NCBI GenBank assembly: GCA_030142905.1
Contig: JASJOG010000246.1
Coordinates: 186,001-250,000 of the forward strand
Reading direction: 5' to 3'
DNA: 64,000 nucleotides
DNA from: Heliopora coerulea
Taxonomy: Eukaryota > Cnidaria > Anthozoa > Scleralcyonacea > Helioporidae
Positions within the stretch are counted from its first letter, which is position 1; each line of letters opens with the position of its first letter. Of the stretch, positions 50,501 to 61,367 are shown piece after piece. The position numbers and the translations under genes are program-made. Below the pieces are notes generated by a model, which saw only the letters and a program-made list of their open reading frames with translations, made no database searches and had not been told where the DNA came from.

Positions 50501-51964
50501 TTTTTGGGTGATGTCATATATTGAATAATATTTATTTAGGAGAGCAGGGTGCCTGCCTTTTAATGGGTTATCTCCCAACTTGGTTGATGAAGTTCTTTGA
50601 CCTATCATTACAGAATGAATCCCTTACCAGTACTACAAAGTGGGAAGACCACCCAAGGATCAGTAACACTTGAGAGCTTTGAGGCATGTATGGTTGGAAC
50701 TGGGTAATTTCATTTCAGACAAGGTCCAAGTACACTGTATACTGTAAATTATAATTTATCCACATGAAAGTAGAGTTTTAAAATGTTTATATTCAGATTG
50801 TTTCTTTAATTCATGAAGCACCAGACATCTCTTACTGTTAAATAAAATACTATACTCTGGTATCGGCCGGAATAAAGTTTTTAAGGGGTATTAACTTGGT
50901 TGTGGGGGGTCAAAATTTTGATTGTTTTTGTCTCATTTGTATCAACTGACTCAAGGGATGCTGAAAAGTTTGGACATCACAATTGATTCTGCAAGTCAGC
51001 TTATACTTGACCAAATGCCTCTTGGTCTCACCAAGTTTAGAGTACAGCATGAGGCTTTGACTTTTACTTAGTATGGTCAGTGAACAACCAGGTGTGAATG
51101 TTAATCTTAGGACAAATATCAATGCCCAGCACAAAACACGGAACAAAGCCATAGAAGAAGAAAAGATTTATTAAAGCGAGATGCCATGAAATCTTAGTTA
51201 CTTTAATAAATCGTATCTTATTCTCCCGGCTTTGTTCCATGTTTTATGCTGGGTATTGATATTTGTCTAAAGATTGGTATGGTCAGCTTTATTTAAAAAG
51301 TAAAAAAATTTTTTGGCTATAATAGAAACATGAATGACATCATTTCGATCAGGAAAATGCCAAAAGCTAGGACTGACATAATCCATGTCTCTGTGCTCCA
51401 ATATAGATTGAAAATGACGTCATTATATTTCTGTACTATGGGAGAAAATGTACATGTAACTTGCCCAACCGGACCATCCATAAAATGTTTGTTGTTTCAT
51501 AATTCACCCTATCCCAGAATGTGTCTCTCCCCTTGGCAAGGACAATCGTCTGGCGTTGGCCAGAGGAAAATAATGGCAGATTGAGCTTACCAGGTGAGAG
51601 TGAACGGTGGAGTCGTATGCATTGGAAAAACTGATCCATGTCAGAGTAGATATTAGGGAGGAACGACCCATTGACAAACCGGATTGCAACCCATGAAAAT
51701 GCTCGTTTTCATGGTTGCAATTCCAGCTTTAAAAAAAAATCGACACATTTTTTCTCATAACAACGACACTTTTGTCAAAATTGTGACACTTGAGTAGTGA
51801 ATACTCTTCGTAATCAACGTAATTTCTTCCTCTGTTTTGTTTTCCTAACTAAATACACTTTTACTAACTAAATACACGCCGTGTTTAATTGTTGGTCTTA
51901 CCATTCCCAAGTTATGTTTCTTTTGTCCTGAAGCTGGACGAGTTGTTTTCTTTTGGCCAAACAT
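38514..51964 (-). CDS. CC2D1: CC2D1 (Lgd), coiled-coil and C2 domain protein with four DM14 repeats
   Basis: Minus-strand exons in order: 51964-51902, 50351-50210, 49900-49794, 48836-48735, 47760-47647, 47461-47383, 47190-46841, 46027-45943, 45654-45398, 44590-44471, 43520-43293, 43171-42959, 42326-42268, 42166-42050, 41825-41752, 41522-41467, 40747-40696, 40610-40511, 40386-40296, 39392-39246, 38702-38676, 38561-38514. Together 876 codons, all phases matching. N-terminal IDKLAAECMKDV; DM14 repeats spanning exons 5-6, 7-8, 9-10 and 11-12 (for example RRDQYKLAARNSNREGDKEQ, KEFKVAALNAKKKGD). The C2 domain runs from exon 14 to 20 (TFSII, YEFPFPN, FKQSFKLSIDR, KIEVKLRVREPL, EKWLVID). CC2D1/Lgd proteins bind ESCRT-III Snf7/CHMP4 through DM14 and act in endosomal sorting and Notch signalling. 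The roughly 100-residue C-terminal helical part was not found; the last exon may be alternative (donor at 38517). Confidence 0.92.
38703..39245. other. CC2D1 intron with GTCCGTC-like degenerate repeats
   Basis: An intron rich in degenerate GTCCGT/CTGTCC units (38775-39010). Overlapping plus-strand ORFs at 38750-39122 come from this low-complexity tract and are not genes. Confidence 0.6.
41917..42003 (+). repeat. (TTTA)n tetranucleotide microsatellite
   Basis: TTTA units with a few variants (CTTA, GTTA, TTCA), inside a CC2D1 intron next to exon 14. Confidence 0.95.
42386..42680. repeat. Dispersed AT-rich repeat, copy B
   Basis: Longer copy of the family at 10949-11160. It adds a 3' part with GGGCTTTATCGGACCCAAA and GTTTTATATCCGATAAAGC, which are partly complementary and may form an internal hairpin. 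It lies in a CC2D1 intron. Confidence 0.65.
44645..45310 (+). repeat. Pyrimidine-rich CTTCA/CTTCACTT tract
   Basis: Low-complexity C/T-rich intron sequence dominated by TTCACTTCAC and related pentamers. ORFs through it (Thr/Ser/His/Leu-rich) are artefacts. A slightly shorter copy is at 59260-59880 in the duplicated region. Confidence 0.9.
47842..48382. mobile_element. Large palindrome, PLE terminal-repeat type, in CC2D1 intron
   Basis: Two arms of about 265 bp (47842-48106 and 48116-48382) are near-perfect inverted repeats with a very short spacer. Each arm carries a degenerate hammerhead-like block (CCGACGAAGGGCCTTCGCTC, a mutated GAAA, then CGTCGAAG) and a CACGTGAT box. The same block in intact form lies in the PLE at 62757-63932, so this is probably a tail-only insertion of a related element. 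Confidence 0.65.
48990..49770. repeat. Purine-rich low-complexity intron tracts
   Basis: GA/GGA-rich stretches (about 49040-49160 and 49500-49740) in the CC2D1 intron between exons 3 and 4. ORFs on both strands here (for example 49543-49770, Lys/Arg/Glu-rich) are compositional artefacts. Confidence 0.75.
51070..51285. mobile_element. Fold-back MITE in CC2D1 intron 1
   Basis: Imperfect inverted arms: ACAAATATCAATGCCCAGCA..AAACA.GGAACAAAGCC on the left and GGCTTTGTTCCATGTTTTATGCTGGG..TTGATATTTGT on the right. An inner complementary pair (TTTATTAAAG / CTTTAATAAA) lies between them. GTATGGTCAG occurs at both outer ends as a direct repeat. No ORF. Confidence 0.65.
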
Positions 51965-52384
51965 GGCGGCAACTTCCGACAGGGGGTGTTGGTGTAGTAT
52001 GTGTTGTACACGAAACGTGCAACTTTAGCGAAGAGGAGCCTGGAGTTGAGTTTAAGTTACTTAGATTTGACTCCCCCTTGCTAACTGCAAAAAGACAAAC
52101 AAAAACATTGTGTTTGGTAGAATTTCAGGAGGAGGTAGTATCAAATCAGTGAAACCTCGGTGTAGACTTGAAAATGTACATAGAATATGGTGGAGATCTT
52201 TTTTTAGACGGTGAACGAAGCCTTTGTTTGGTTGTATAACTACTGAGGTTTACCAGCTCATCAGTAAATTTTAAACGGTAGTTTGACGGACTATTTTATT
52301 AAAGCAGGTGATCATTATAATAGTCAATATATCAAATTTTTCTGGAACAGCTGTGTCTTCGCGTTGAGACTTGGCAGTTGTAAG
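51965..52384. promoter_or_regulatory. Divergent promoter region of CC2D1 and GPS2
   Basis: About 420 bp separates the two start codons, which face away from each other. Both 5' leaders and a likely bidirectional promoter must fit here. No TATA box can be named with confidence. Confidence 0.5.
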
Positions 52385-55300
52385 ATGCCAGCTCTGTTTA
52401 GATGCGAGAGAAAACGTTTGACAGAGTCTCAATTGCTTGCCGTGAGGAACTACATCAAGAGGAAAAAGCTGAAGGTAGGGAATTCAAGCACGAATGGTGT
52501 GGCAAGCCCGACTGAAAACGGCAAGCAAGACTGCCCTTCAGACTCTGGGACAACCACGAATATTCCAGTTGCTCCACCTGGTCCATCTGCCCAAGAACTT
52601 CGTGAGGAAAAAGAGAATTCCCTTAGAGATGTGACCAAGCAACTTGACGAACTAGAACGTACCTTGGATAGCTTAAAGCAAAAGAAACACGAATTGTTTG
52701 AAGACATCAAAAGCTTACTGAGCAGTGAGAGCAAGAAGCAAGCTGAAGAGAGGGACAAATTCATGGCTTTCCCCAACCATTTCAGGCAGTGGGGCAAGGG
52801 GCTCTGTTGAACATGTCACCATACAGACCAGGTATGTTGATCTAATTGGAAACATTTCCCATGTTTCCATCAAGCCAGAGGAACACAAGAGGAAGCTTGG
52901 GAGATGAAATGACAGTGCAAACATGAGCCTTAACGGCAAATATCATCAACAAGGCTGGTCTAGCCTTAACGACAGTTGTATCCACAGCTGCATTGTATTT
53001 CAAGTTTATTCAATATTCCAGTAATGTTTCTTCAGACCCACCTATGTCCTGCATCTCAGGTTCTTGGTGGGGAAGCTAATCTGTCAGGAGTCTAGAGTTA
53101 GCATGTTTCCCAAGAAATCTTATATTTTAGAATCAATGCAAGCCAGGCCAATTTCAGCAATTTTTGTAAACAATGTGGCTTTTCCCACACCATAGCATAA
53201 CTCTTTCATGGTAAGATCTCAGTTTCTCTAATGGGTAAAATTGTCTGGCATTAACCAGAATAAAATAATAAAAAACTAATCATTTTGGGAAAGAGTCAAA
53301 CTAGACTTGACGTGCATTTCTGTGAATACTATTAAGGTATCCCTACAGAGGGGCATGGTTTCCTCCTTGGACCATTCCTTATGGGAACATGAAAAAATGT
53401 TTTACTTTTTTTTGTAAATTGATGAATGAAAGATAAGCATGACATAGAAATATAGCTTGTTTATTAATTTGGGAAATCAAAATTTTCCTTGTTTGGCAAC
53501 TATAGAGTTGTCTTGTAATTGTCCATCAAGCTAGTGGAACAAGCTTTTTAGGTCAACCAGAGGGTATATGTTTACAGTAATTGTTATTTTATGATGCAAT
53601 TTCACAATTATAAGAATATCTGTCAGCATATGAAAGCAAATCTGTCAGCTTTTTTGAAGCTGATAATGATGATGATGCTCAAATCTCTAAAGAATCATTA
53701 AATTTTATTGGCAGACATTTTTGTGATATCTGAAGTAGTCAAGGTTAATCTGTCATTGTGTATTGTTAATATAACATAGAGCAACTTATATACTTTCTTC
53801 AATTTTTGTCATATTTCCAGTTATGGGTAATATGAAACAACCTAAAAGTCCTTCACCTCCTTTGGTTCAACTGTATTCCCCTAATCATCCCTCATCAACA
53901 GTTCAGTCTTCATTTGACATGCCTCTTACAGCATCCCCTGGACTTGTCCAAATTCACCATGCTGCACCAATACATGGAACCATAGGCCAGGGAGATCTGC
54001 CAAGATCACCATTCCAACAAATGGGAAATAAAATTACTGGCCATCCAGACACTATGCTTCCTGGCTATCAGTTTCAACAGGTACAGCAAAGTTATATGTC
54101 TGAATTACAAGAATTCTACATAATACTATTTGTAATATTTAAAAACTAAGCAGGAATGCATTAGCAGGATTTAAAACACAAGATGATAGAAAAGTGTTTT
54201 AGACTCGATAAAGCATGTACTGTGAGTTCTTTAAATGTTTTATAAAATTAATCTCTTAGTGTGCTAACCTGTGGAGAAAGTTTGGAAATTTATGTTTCCT
54301 AAGCCAAAAATGTTGATTTCTTGTCCACCTTATGAAAAACACATGTCTTTATCACATATGAAGAGATCACACAGTTATGATTTTCCTTTGTATGTTCCTC
54401 AAAAAAATCAACATGTTGACATTGTCTGGAAGCAGACAACTTCTCTTATTATTTACAGTATTGCCTGCTGTTGAAAACACTCTATGACCAATAGCTTTTC
54501 AAACCACAAGAACTATAACCGATAGCTTTTCAAACTTTGAAGTCGGTTAAGTGGACATGATTAACAGTAAATGACTAAATGCATAGTCATTTACCAAATG
54601 GATATTGATATCACGAAACATTTAACTGTTTAACCATGACAGCACTAATGCTGTACATGTGCAGTATGGGCACCTTGTACTGATTAACTACATAACTACA
54701 AAGTACTTTGAACCAAAATTTTTCCAAATAAGAGCTGTGAAAAATGCAGCTATATACAGTAACTATACTATTGTAATTGAAGTCACATTCTTAGCACTAG
54801 AAGTGCATGTAGCATCTTATGATGTATTTTGTCTTGAATTTTGAATTGCTGTCATTTGACTTTATTGACATTTGGGTTTTTTCCATTAGAATTTTTCATC
54901 CCGAGATCCATGCCAACAGGCCCATGGCTCCCAGGTCAACATCCGTCCTTCCTTATCATCCCAAGGGAATGGGACTCACTATACATCTCATGAAAGGTTT
55001 GTACTGCTGAACAAGTTCATGTTAATAGGGTACTACAGGGCTTTATTGTTATCCACATTTGATTTCACATAATTTCTTTCAACTTGAAATTTATTGCTGA
55101 TGTTTTTTGGTTTTGTTTTGCCCTTTTTCTGTTTTCCCTCCCTCTTCCCCTTGCATTCCTTTCCTTCCCTTTTGTCATCTTTTCTTCCCTCTGCTCTATT
55201 TGCCTATCCTTCCCTTACCTCCCATCCCTTCCACTTCCTTCTTTAACCCTAAAAGGTCATGATCTGCTGAACTGCAGTCTTTACAACAATTGTTCATACA

Positions 55301-56550
55301 TTTTATATCCACTAATCCTATCTTGCACCATCCCAATAATAATGCATAGTGCTCATAGTATTGTAACTTTTTTATTGTTTCCTTTTTTTGGGCTACAGTG
55401 TAACATCCTTCAGCTCTTTCTTACTGTACATGTAAAAATTGAAACAGCCGTAGCATGTTGTCCAGCCATAAACATCCTGCACTTCACAATGTACTGTATC
55501 AAACTGTGTTTCATTCCATGAATAACCAAATTAAATCATCAAACTTTCTCTTCGTGTTACCCTGAGGAAGTTTTTTAAGTGTTTCATTCCTCTTCAGGCA
55601 ATTCATGGAACAAAGACACCCTAATGATAGACCATTACCATCCTTTGGTAATCCTCAAGGTTCAGGAAATGTTGGGCATGGTATGGGACCTCAAAATGTT
55701 CCTAGGCAGTTGATGACCAGTCAATCGCCTTTCCTTCAACAAAATATGGTATGTTGAGTGTTAGGCCTGGTGAATGTTTTTTTCATGACAGTATTTAGAA
55801 GAGAAAAAGTATATTGGCAATTACAGAATGTGTGGCTAAGCCTGTTTTGACCCTTTAGTAATTGTAGTTGATAGAAAATTTTGAGTTGGTCACGTTTTTT
55901 CAAATAAGTTGAAGAAACGCGGGAGAAGCTCATATAAAGCAATACACTAAACTATCGCCTCGTGTTTTACACGCTTCTCGCGAGCCCATTCAGGTTCACG
56001 TGTGCCTCTGTCACTCGATGGGGGCATGGGACAGGGTTTCCAGTTCTTAATCCTTACCCTCGTTTGAGTTACGTGTTTTAATTTTTCTTTGAACAGTTAT
56101 CAGACCAGCAACAGCTCAGGTCTAATGTCTCAGATGGATTTTCCGGTTTTAGTTCGTTTGCTAAGGAACGACCAGGTAGGTATCATGGATGATACGTAAT
56201 TTCTAGTTTACTTATTCCAAAAATCATAGCTTAATGGCTGTTTGATCTTGTCGTTTTAATTCCTGCAATTCAGGGTAGTCAACTTTCCTGCTAGAATAGC
56301 TGCTGTAAATAGGGCTAATAACGTTTAGTTCTCACTGATTCTGAAAACAAAAAGTGAAAAATCCCACTGACGAATACTTGTACTTTCTTAATGAATGGGA
56401 ATTATTTCTTAGTCGATGAAGGTGCTGCTATTTTGCGTAACTTAGCTTTACCATATATTTCGTGTAGGATTTAACAGTTCTGGCGTCCATCGTCCACAAG
56501 GCTTTATGAGGAAAGGCAGCCATCCTCCCAACAGATCACGATATTACTAA
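52385..56550 (+). CDS. GPS2: GPS2, G protein pathway suppressor 2 homolog (apparent frameshift)
   Basis: Exons: 52385-52831, 53821-54080, 54890-54996, 55598-55748, 56097-56175, 56468-56550. Starts MPALFRCERKRL, like human GPS2 (MPALLERPKLS). A coiled coil follows (REEKENSL..LDSLKQKKHELF..LLSSESKKQAEERD). The rest is a Gln/Pro/Gly/Ser-rich tail ending in HPPNRSRYY (human ...NPRFYHK). GPS2 is a core subunit of the NCoR/SMRT-HDAC3 co-repressor complex, contacted through its N-terminal coiled coil. Exons 2-6 keep phase. In exon 1 the frame before 52757 and the frame needed after it (ALLNMSPYRP, matching the human HLLSM..NRPG region) differ by one base at an AAA run (52757-52759). The literal frame hits a stop at 52808. 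A polyadenylation signal AATAAA lies at 56586. The upstream ORF start at 52283 is less likely than MPAL. Confidence 0.85.
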
Positions 56551-56585
56551 ACAACTTTCGACGTCACTGATAAGCCACTCAGGCA

Positions 56586-56591
56586 AATAAA
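56586..56591 (+). terminator. GPS2 polyadenylation signal
   Basis: AATAAA 36 bp after the GPS2 stop codon, the nearest canonical signal downstream. Confidence 0.6.
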
Positions 56592-56937
56592 TCCTTTCAT
56601 GTATAAAACTTGTAAAGTAAGAATAATGCTGCTTGGAATTATCAAGGTCTTTCGTTGGGAAATGATATTCTTGTATTTAAAACACTAAATGTAGTTCGAA
56701 AGGTAGCATTTTCTCGCTCGAATCGTAGATCTTTTTTACTTCAATTTGACAACATTTTATCTCCATTCTATTTTTTATTTATTCTTAAATCAGATAAAGC
56801 ACTACTACTTGCGTTTTAATATTGCTCAACTTATGTTTCTGTTGTCTTTGTTGTGCTCTCCGTTATCCTCGAAAATAGCTCATACTACACCTTTGAAGGA
56901 TAATTGCTTCTCGGTTGAGAATACATCAGAGATACAT

Positions 56938-57697
56938 TAAAGTGATGTTTCACGGGACGATTTTTAACGACGATCGTGGCATGGCAAACGAGACAATTTT
57001 TTGTGTAACATGTTGCACAACGGCGGTGTTACATTGAACGATTGTTCTCAATTGAAATTAGGCAACATCTACCTCCCAGGCTTCGGCGTAGTTTTACTTT
57101 ACACGACCAAAACAAATAAGCATAATAGCAATAACGCTTCGCAGGAAAAAGTTCATCAAAATGTTGCTGATATTAGAGTTTAGATGTTGAGGAACCGAAA
57201 GAACGTCAAAGAGAAATCTGGACAACATCTTGGATAAACAGAAAGCTTGAATCACTCCATTTTTCAGATTTTGACCATTCACGTAACAAGATTGGCTTCA
57301 AAAAGGAAAAAAGGACTGAAAAACTTCCATTGTGACGGTGTTTTATTACCCTTTTCACGCTTTACTTACCTCCGCATTGAAGCTCTTACTATTTTGTTCA
57401 CATATATGCATTTACTGGCTGCTTTTCCGGGCAAATGCAACTAATACTGCAAGGGACTCTGGGAGATTGTTGCCATAAGAATCGGCGGCTGTGCTGTTAC
57501 ACGAATGAACTTTATAGCAATCTACGCAACAATGTTGCGAGCATTTGAAGTTAGTTCAAAGTTGTGCAACATGTTGCCGCAGTCATCTTTGCGTTAAAAA
57601 TCGCTCGCAAACACCATGTTACACGTGTCGATTTTTTGTGCAACATTGTTGCGTTAAAAATCGTCGTTAAAAATCGTCCCGTGTAACATCACCTTTA
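56938..57697. mobile_element. Non-autonomous TIR DNA transposon
   Basis: Ends are inverted repeats of about 35 bp: (TA)AAGTGATGTTTCACGGGACGA then TTTTTAACGACGAT on the left; on the right the reverse complement of TAAAGGTGATGTTACACGGGACGA with the same inner block. Inside are repeated TGCAACATTGTTGC-like short palindromes. The target duplication looks like TA. Short ORFs inside are not recognisable as transposase. It lies between GPS2 and the next exon. Confidence 0.75.
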
Positions 57698-57812
57698 GGC
57701 AGTGACACCACCTGTTGCACGGCGTTGTCTGTGTTGTGATAAATAAAAACAGGTTGATGCGGAAGGAACAAAGAAACCACAAACAGTGCATTATTAGGAG
57801 TACGCGACCGGC

Positions 57813-58074
57813 TTGGTCTTGTGTAGCGTCCCCTGGACTGCCGAAAATCAATACCACAATCTCAGTCCAGGCATTTCATCAGAATTTGCAAGGTTCCGTT
57901 TTACAATGGCGCATTACGACGATCGCCTCAAAGGAATAAAGAATGTTACTTTCGAAGAAGTGGTTGCCAACGTTAAGAATGATTTACGCAAGCAGCTGGT
58001 GAAAATTTACTTCAAGGATGAGCCTGAGTTTGTCAAGATTATTGAAGATGATGATGCATATGACAATATGCATG
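57813..58074 (+). CDS. Unassigned gene, probable first coding exon (partial)
   Basis: Open from ATG 57813, with a second in-frame ATG at 57906 (MAHYDDRLKGIKNVTFEEVV) that looks the better start because codons after it are more protein-like. It continues VKNDLRKQLVKIYF, DEPEFVKIIEDDDAYDNMH and ends in a strong donor (G|GTGAGT) at 58075, phase 1. The VKIYF...VKI.EDDDAYDNM pattern is loosely like a PB1/ubiquitin-fold strand layout, but no family could be named. No following exon was found. The duplicated CC2D1 block starts 240 bp downstream, on the other strand, so the rest of this gene was cut off, displaced, or lies beyond the window. Confidence 0.55.
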
Positions 58075-58314
58075 GTGAGTTGAAGTTTACAACAAGAGGT
58101 GTTAAAGTCAGCGATTGCATGCGTTTTAGTCTTGTATTAGAGGAAAATCTTCGAATTAAATCCCGCTTTATTCTTTTTCTCGACCATTTAAAAATGCCAT
58201 AGCTAGGTGATGGAACGATATTCTGAAATGCTTAAAACGCCACATAGTTATTGTGATTATAACTTCAAAATTTTAGCCATAGGGGGGTTCAAATCACAGC
58301 AGATTTGGCCACAA

Positions 58315-60837
58315 GTTCAAAGCTGGTACCTTGAATTCCTTCTGCCTGCCAATGAGGAACTCGAGTTCTTTTGCGTTTCGACCTTTTGGGGCTGCTTTCT
58401 CAGCGGTAGGTGGGGGAAGAACACGATTTGAAGCAACTCTGGCAGGAGGAGGTTGACTTGCAGGTGAAGGGGCCGCTTGTCGTGGAGTCTAATGCAAGTA
58501 AACACGGACAACTCAGCGGTACTAGACAATACTTGTTTTAGAATAACTGAGAAAATAATTGTTTCGTGCTTTATCCCTGATGCGACACGGGAACCCCCAA
58601 TGGTTCAGTTTTTTATTTGTGCTTTCTCAAAGCAGAACGATTAACAAAAACTAATGATACATGCTGAGCTTTTCACGGGGGGGGGAATCACATAAAAATA
58701 TTACCGAACTTAAACATATTAAGGCGCGTTCAAACGTTTGATTTTTTGTCTAGCGATTGTCATCCTGGTGTATGCAATAACCCCGGTACAGTCCACACAG
58801 CAAGATATCTGCTTATGATTCGCTCCAATTCATCTTTAAGAATATCGTGACTGCAATGCATACGTCAGAATAACAATGGCGAAGCACGAAACCGACAGTA
58901 AATGTACCTTCACACGAAAACCACGCCCCCCCGAGCACGATTGAGTTTTTCACTCTTTGGTATAATTGCAGTGAAAAATTTTCTAAACTTTTTGGTCTCG
59001 AGACTCAAAACGGTTGCGCGGTATGGTTTGGGTGATGCGTGGTAAGCTTTTTGACTGTGGTTAAAAATAGCTCTAACCTACCGTCTCTTGCTGTGGAGGA
59101 GGTGAGTCCGTCGGAATAGGAGCGTAGCCTGGAGGAGTAGGTAGATCTTCAAAATTTAACGGTTTCTTTGCTTTATAATCACGGATGGCACCTTGATATT
59201 GCTAAATCAGAAGCATAATGGTCATGTACGCTACAATTAATTCTGTTTATTTTATTTAGATTTGCTTCTCTTTACCTCGCCTTACTCAGTTAAACTCCAA
59301 TTGACTTCAGCTCACCCTACCTCACCTGTCTTAACCTCACCTGTCTTAACCTCACCTCTCCTCACCACATCTCATCACACCTCAGTGACCTCACCTCACT
59401 TCTCTACACCACACAAGACACAAGACATCTCTCATCTCTTCTCACAATACATCTCACCACATCTTCACTTTGCTTCGTTGACTTGGCCTCGCCTCAACCC
59501 AACGCTCCGTCATCTCAGCACACTTCACTCCAATGCAAGTCACTTCATCTCACTTCACTTCACTCCACTTCAGTGCACTCCACTCTATTTCACTTCACTT
59601 GACTTTACGTTGTCTTTAATTCACTATTCTTTACTTCATTTCACTTCAATTCAATTCGCTTTACTTTACTTCATTTCACTTCAATTCACTCCACTCTACA
59701 TTACTTCACTTCACCTCACATGGCTATATCTACTATTAACATTACTCTTCATTACTCTTCTCATCTCTTCTCTATTCTTCCATACCCTTCCATCTCATTC
59801 TTTCCTTCCTCTTTCCTTCCCTCCTTCCGCTTCACTTCCCTTCCTTCCACTCCATCACACCTCACGTCCGCAATTTTAATTCATTTCTTTGCCTTCATAT
59901 CTTTTCAATTCAAACCAGCCAGCTCACTAGGTGACTTACTTTTGCTAATCTTATATCCAACACTCACCTTAACTATCCTCTTCATTCTCCTCTCTTTACT
60001 GGGGTTCCCTTCTTTCATAGCGTCCACTATGGCTGATTGATATTTCTCCAATCTCTGTTCGAGCGCTTCAAGCACGGTCTTTGGAGCTGGAGGAGGACCT
60101 GTCGCCTGGGAGTCACCGCTGGAAGATTGGCTCGTGGACAGCGATGGAGATGGGATACTGGGCTCTGATGACGCATGTTGCTGCGTGGCTGACGTACCTA
60201 ACTTTGGTTTTGCAACCAAGCCTCCTACAAGACACGAGGTAATAGATTTGGTATGTTCACGATAAGCTGATGATGATGTCAACAACACGATAAGTTCTGG
60301 TTTTAAGTTTGTCAGGACTCGAACAAGTCTCGATTGTTTAAATACCATATTTGGATCTTAGAAGGTTGAAGATAATAAAATTTTGTGTTGAATCATAAAT
60401 TGTTCTAGAATATAGTGACGAGTTTTATTTTACACGATACCATTTGGTCCAACGCAGAACTGTTACCTAACGTCAAAATGAGCTAGTAGAATACGTTAGT
60501 CCCACCTACCTGTAAATCCAGGGGGAGGAGAAGGACATTGCGATAAGTCAACCTTCCTCCCTGGCTCAGCAGCTTGAATAACAAGATCAAACTCCTGCAA
60601 AGGAAAGAAAATGGAGTTTCCAAAAGAAGCGTGACATTTGTTTGGTTTAGGACTGGAACTAGACGGCGCAGAAGCTGCTAGGGTTGGCAAAGAGGTTAAG
60701 GAATTACAGTTACAAGTGTTATAGAGAGCAATGGGAGTTAGTACTAGGGGAATACAATTTCAGAGACATTTTCTTTGCCATTTTTCTTGTGAAAAAAGGG
60801 GGTCCAAGCCGCCGGTATACATATGTACTGTATACCC
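58315..60837. repeat. Segmental duplication of 43347-46255
   Basis: Colinear, same orientation, high identity including the pyrimidine tract. Differences: the copy lacks about 350 bp present in the parent (43614-43964), has a shorter CTTCA tract, and a shorter G-run at 58678. The left edge lies inside exon 11, at GTTCAAAGCT. Confidence 0.9.
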
Positions 60838-60921
60838 AAAAGGAATATCAAAGCCCAGCAAAATATCTTTACGAAAGCCATCGAGTCGGACACAGAAGTA
60901 AATCGTAATATTTAATAAAGT

Positions 60922-60959
60922 TCTAACGTTTCGTTGTATCATCACAACATCATCAGAGA
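60922..60959 (-). ncRNA. Hammerhead ribozyme in PLE tail
   Basis: Minus strand: stem I UCU / AGA (3 bp, then mismatches), core CUGAUGA (60956-60950), one unpaired U, stem II GUUGU / ACAAC with loop GAUGAU, GAAA, and palindromic stem III AC|GU with U as cleavage nucleotide. The core is fully conserved; the short stem I lowers confidence. Confidence 0.6.
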
Positions 60960-61100
60960 TTTAATTTACATAATTGCCTAAAGCCTAAGTATATAGTTAC
61001 AGGGTGTAATAATATTCATACATTAACCAATCAGAGGACGTACTAAAAATAAATTTACAGGTATGAGTAACACAAACAACATGGAAGAGTAAAGAAGAAA

Positions 61101-61365
61101 TTATAAAAGGAAAAGTGGTGCTGAGCCAATATTGGCATTTAAAGAGGGTTTAAGATTGCGAATGAGTAAACTTTCTCGTAAGAGAAGTTCGAACTCAAAA
61201 GGACAAGAAGAAAGGATTTTAAAATCATCAAAGGAGACTGGGTGACCCGTGTCACGGTGGTGTGAAAGAATACTGGTGAGGGGAGGGTTAGTGCGCTTTT
61301 TACCTGTGAGAGGTGAGATTCCCATATGGTCAGATACGCGTGTATGGAGGTGCCGGATGGTATAC
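61101..61365 (-). pseudogene. PLE GIY-YIG endonuclease C-terminal part
   Basis: Reads RHLHTRVSDHMGISPLTGKK, then ILSHHRDTGHPVSFDDFKIL and ELLLRESLLIRNLKPSLN. This is the arginine/His-Glu part of PLE-type GIY-YIG nucleases, including the catalytic-type Glu in the LLLRESLLI helix. The GIY..YIG strands are cut off at the 5' truncation point. Confidence 0.78.
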
Positions 61366-61367
61366 AA

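Larger units (their letters stand above)
60838..61367 (-). mobile_element. PLE 3' fragment with hammerhead, inserted in duplicated intron
   Basis: A 5'-truncated PLE on the minus strand. It holds the end of a GIY-YIG endonuclease ORF (about 61365 down to 61101) and a 3' tail with a hammerhead motif. It replaces about 35 bp of the parent intron (46262-46295 equivalents are missing to its right), so insertion went with a small deletion. It is a different family from the PLEs at 8 kb and 63 kb. Confidence 0.75.
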
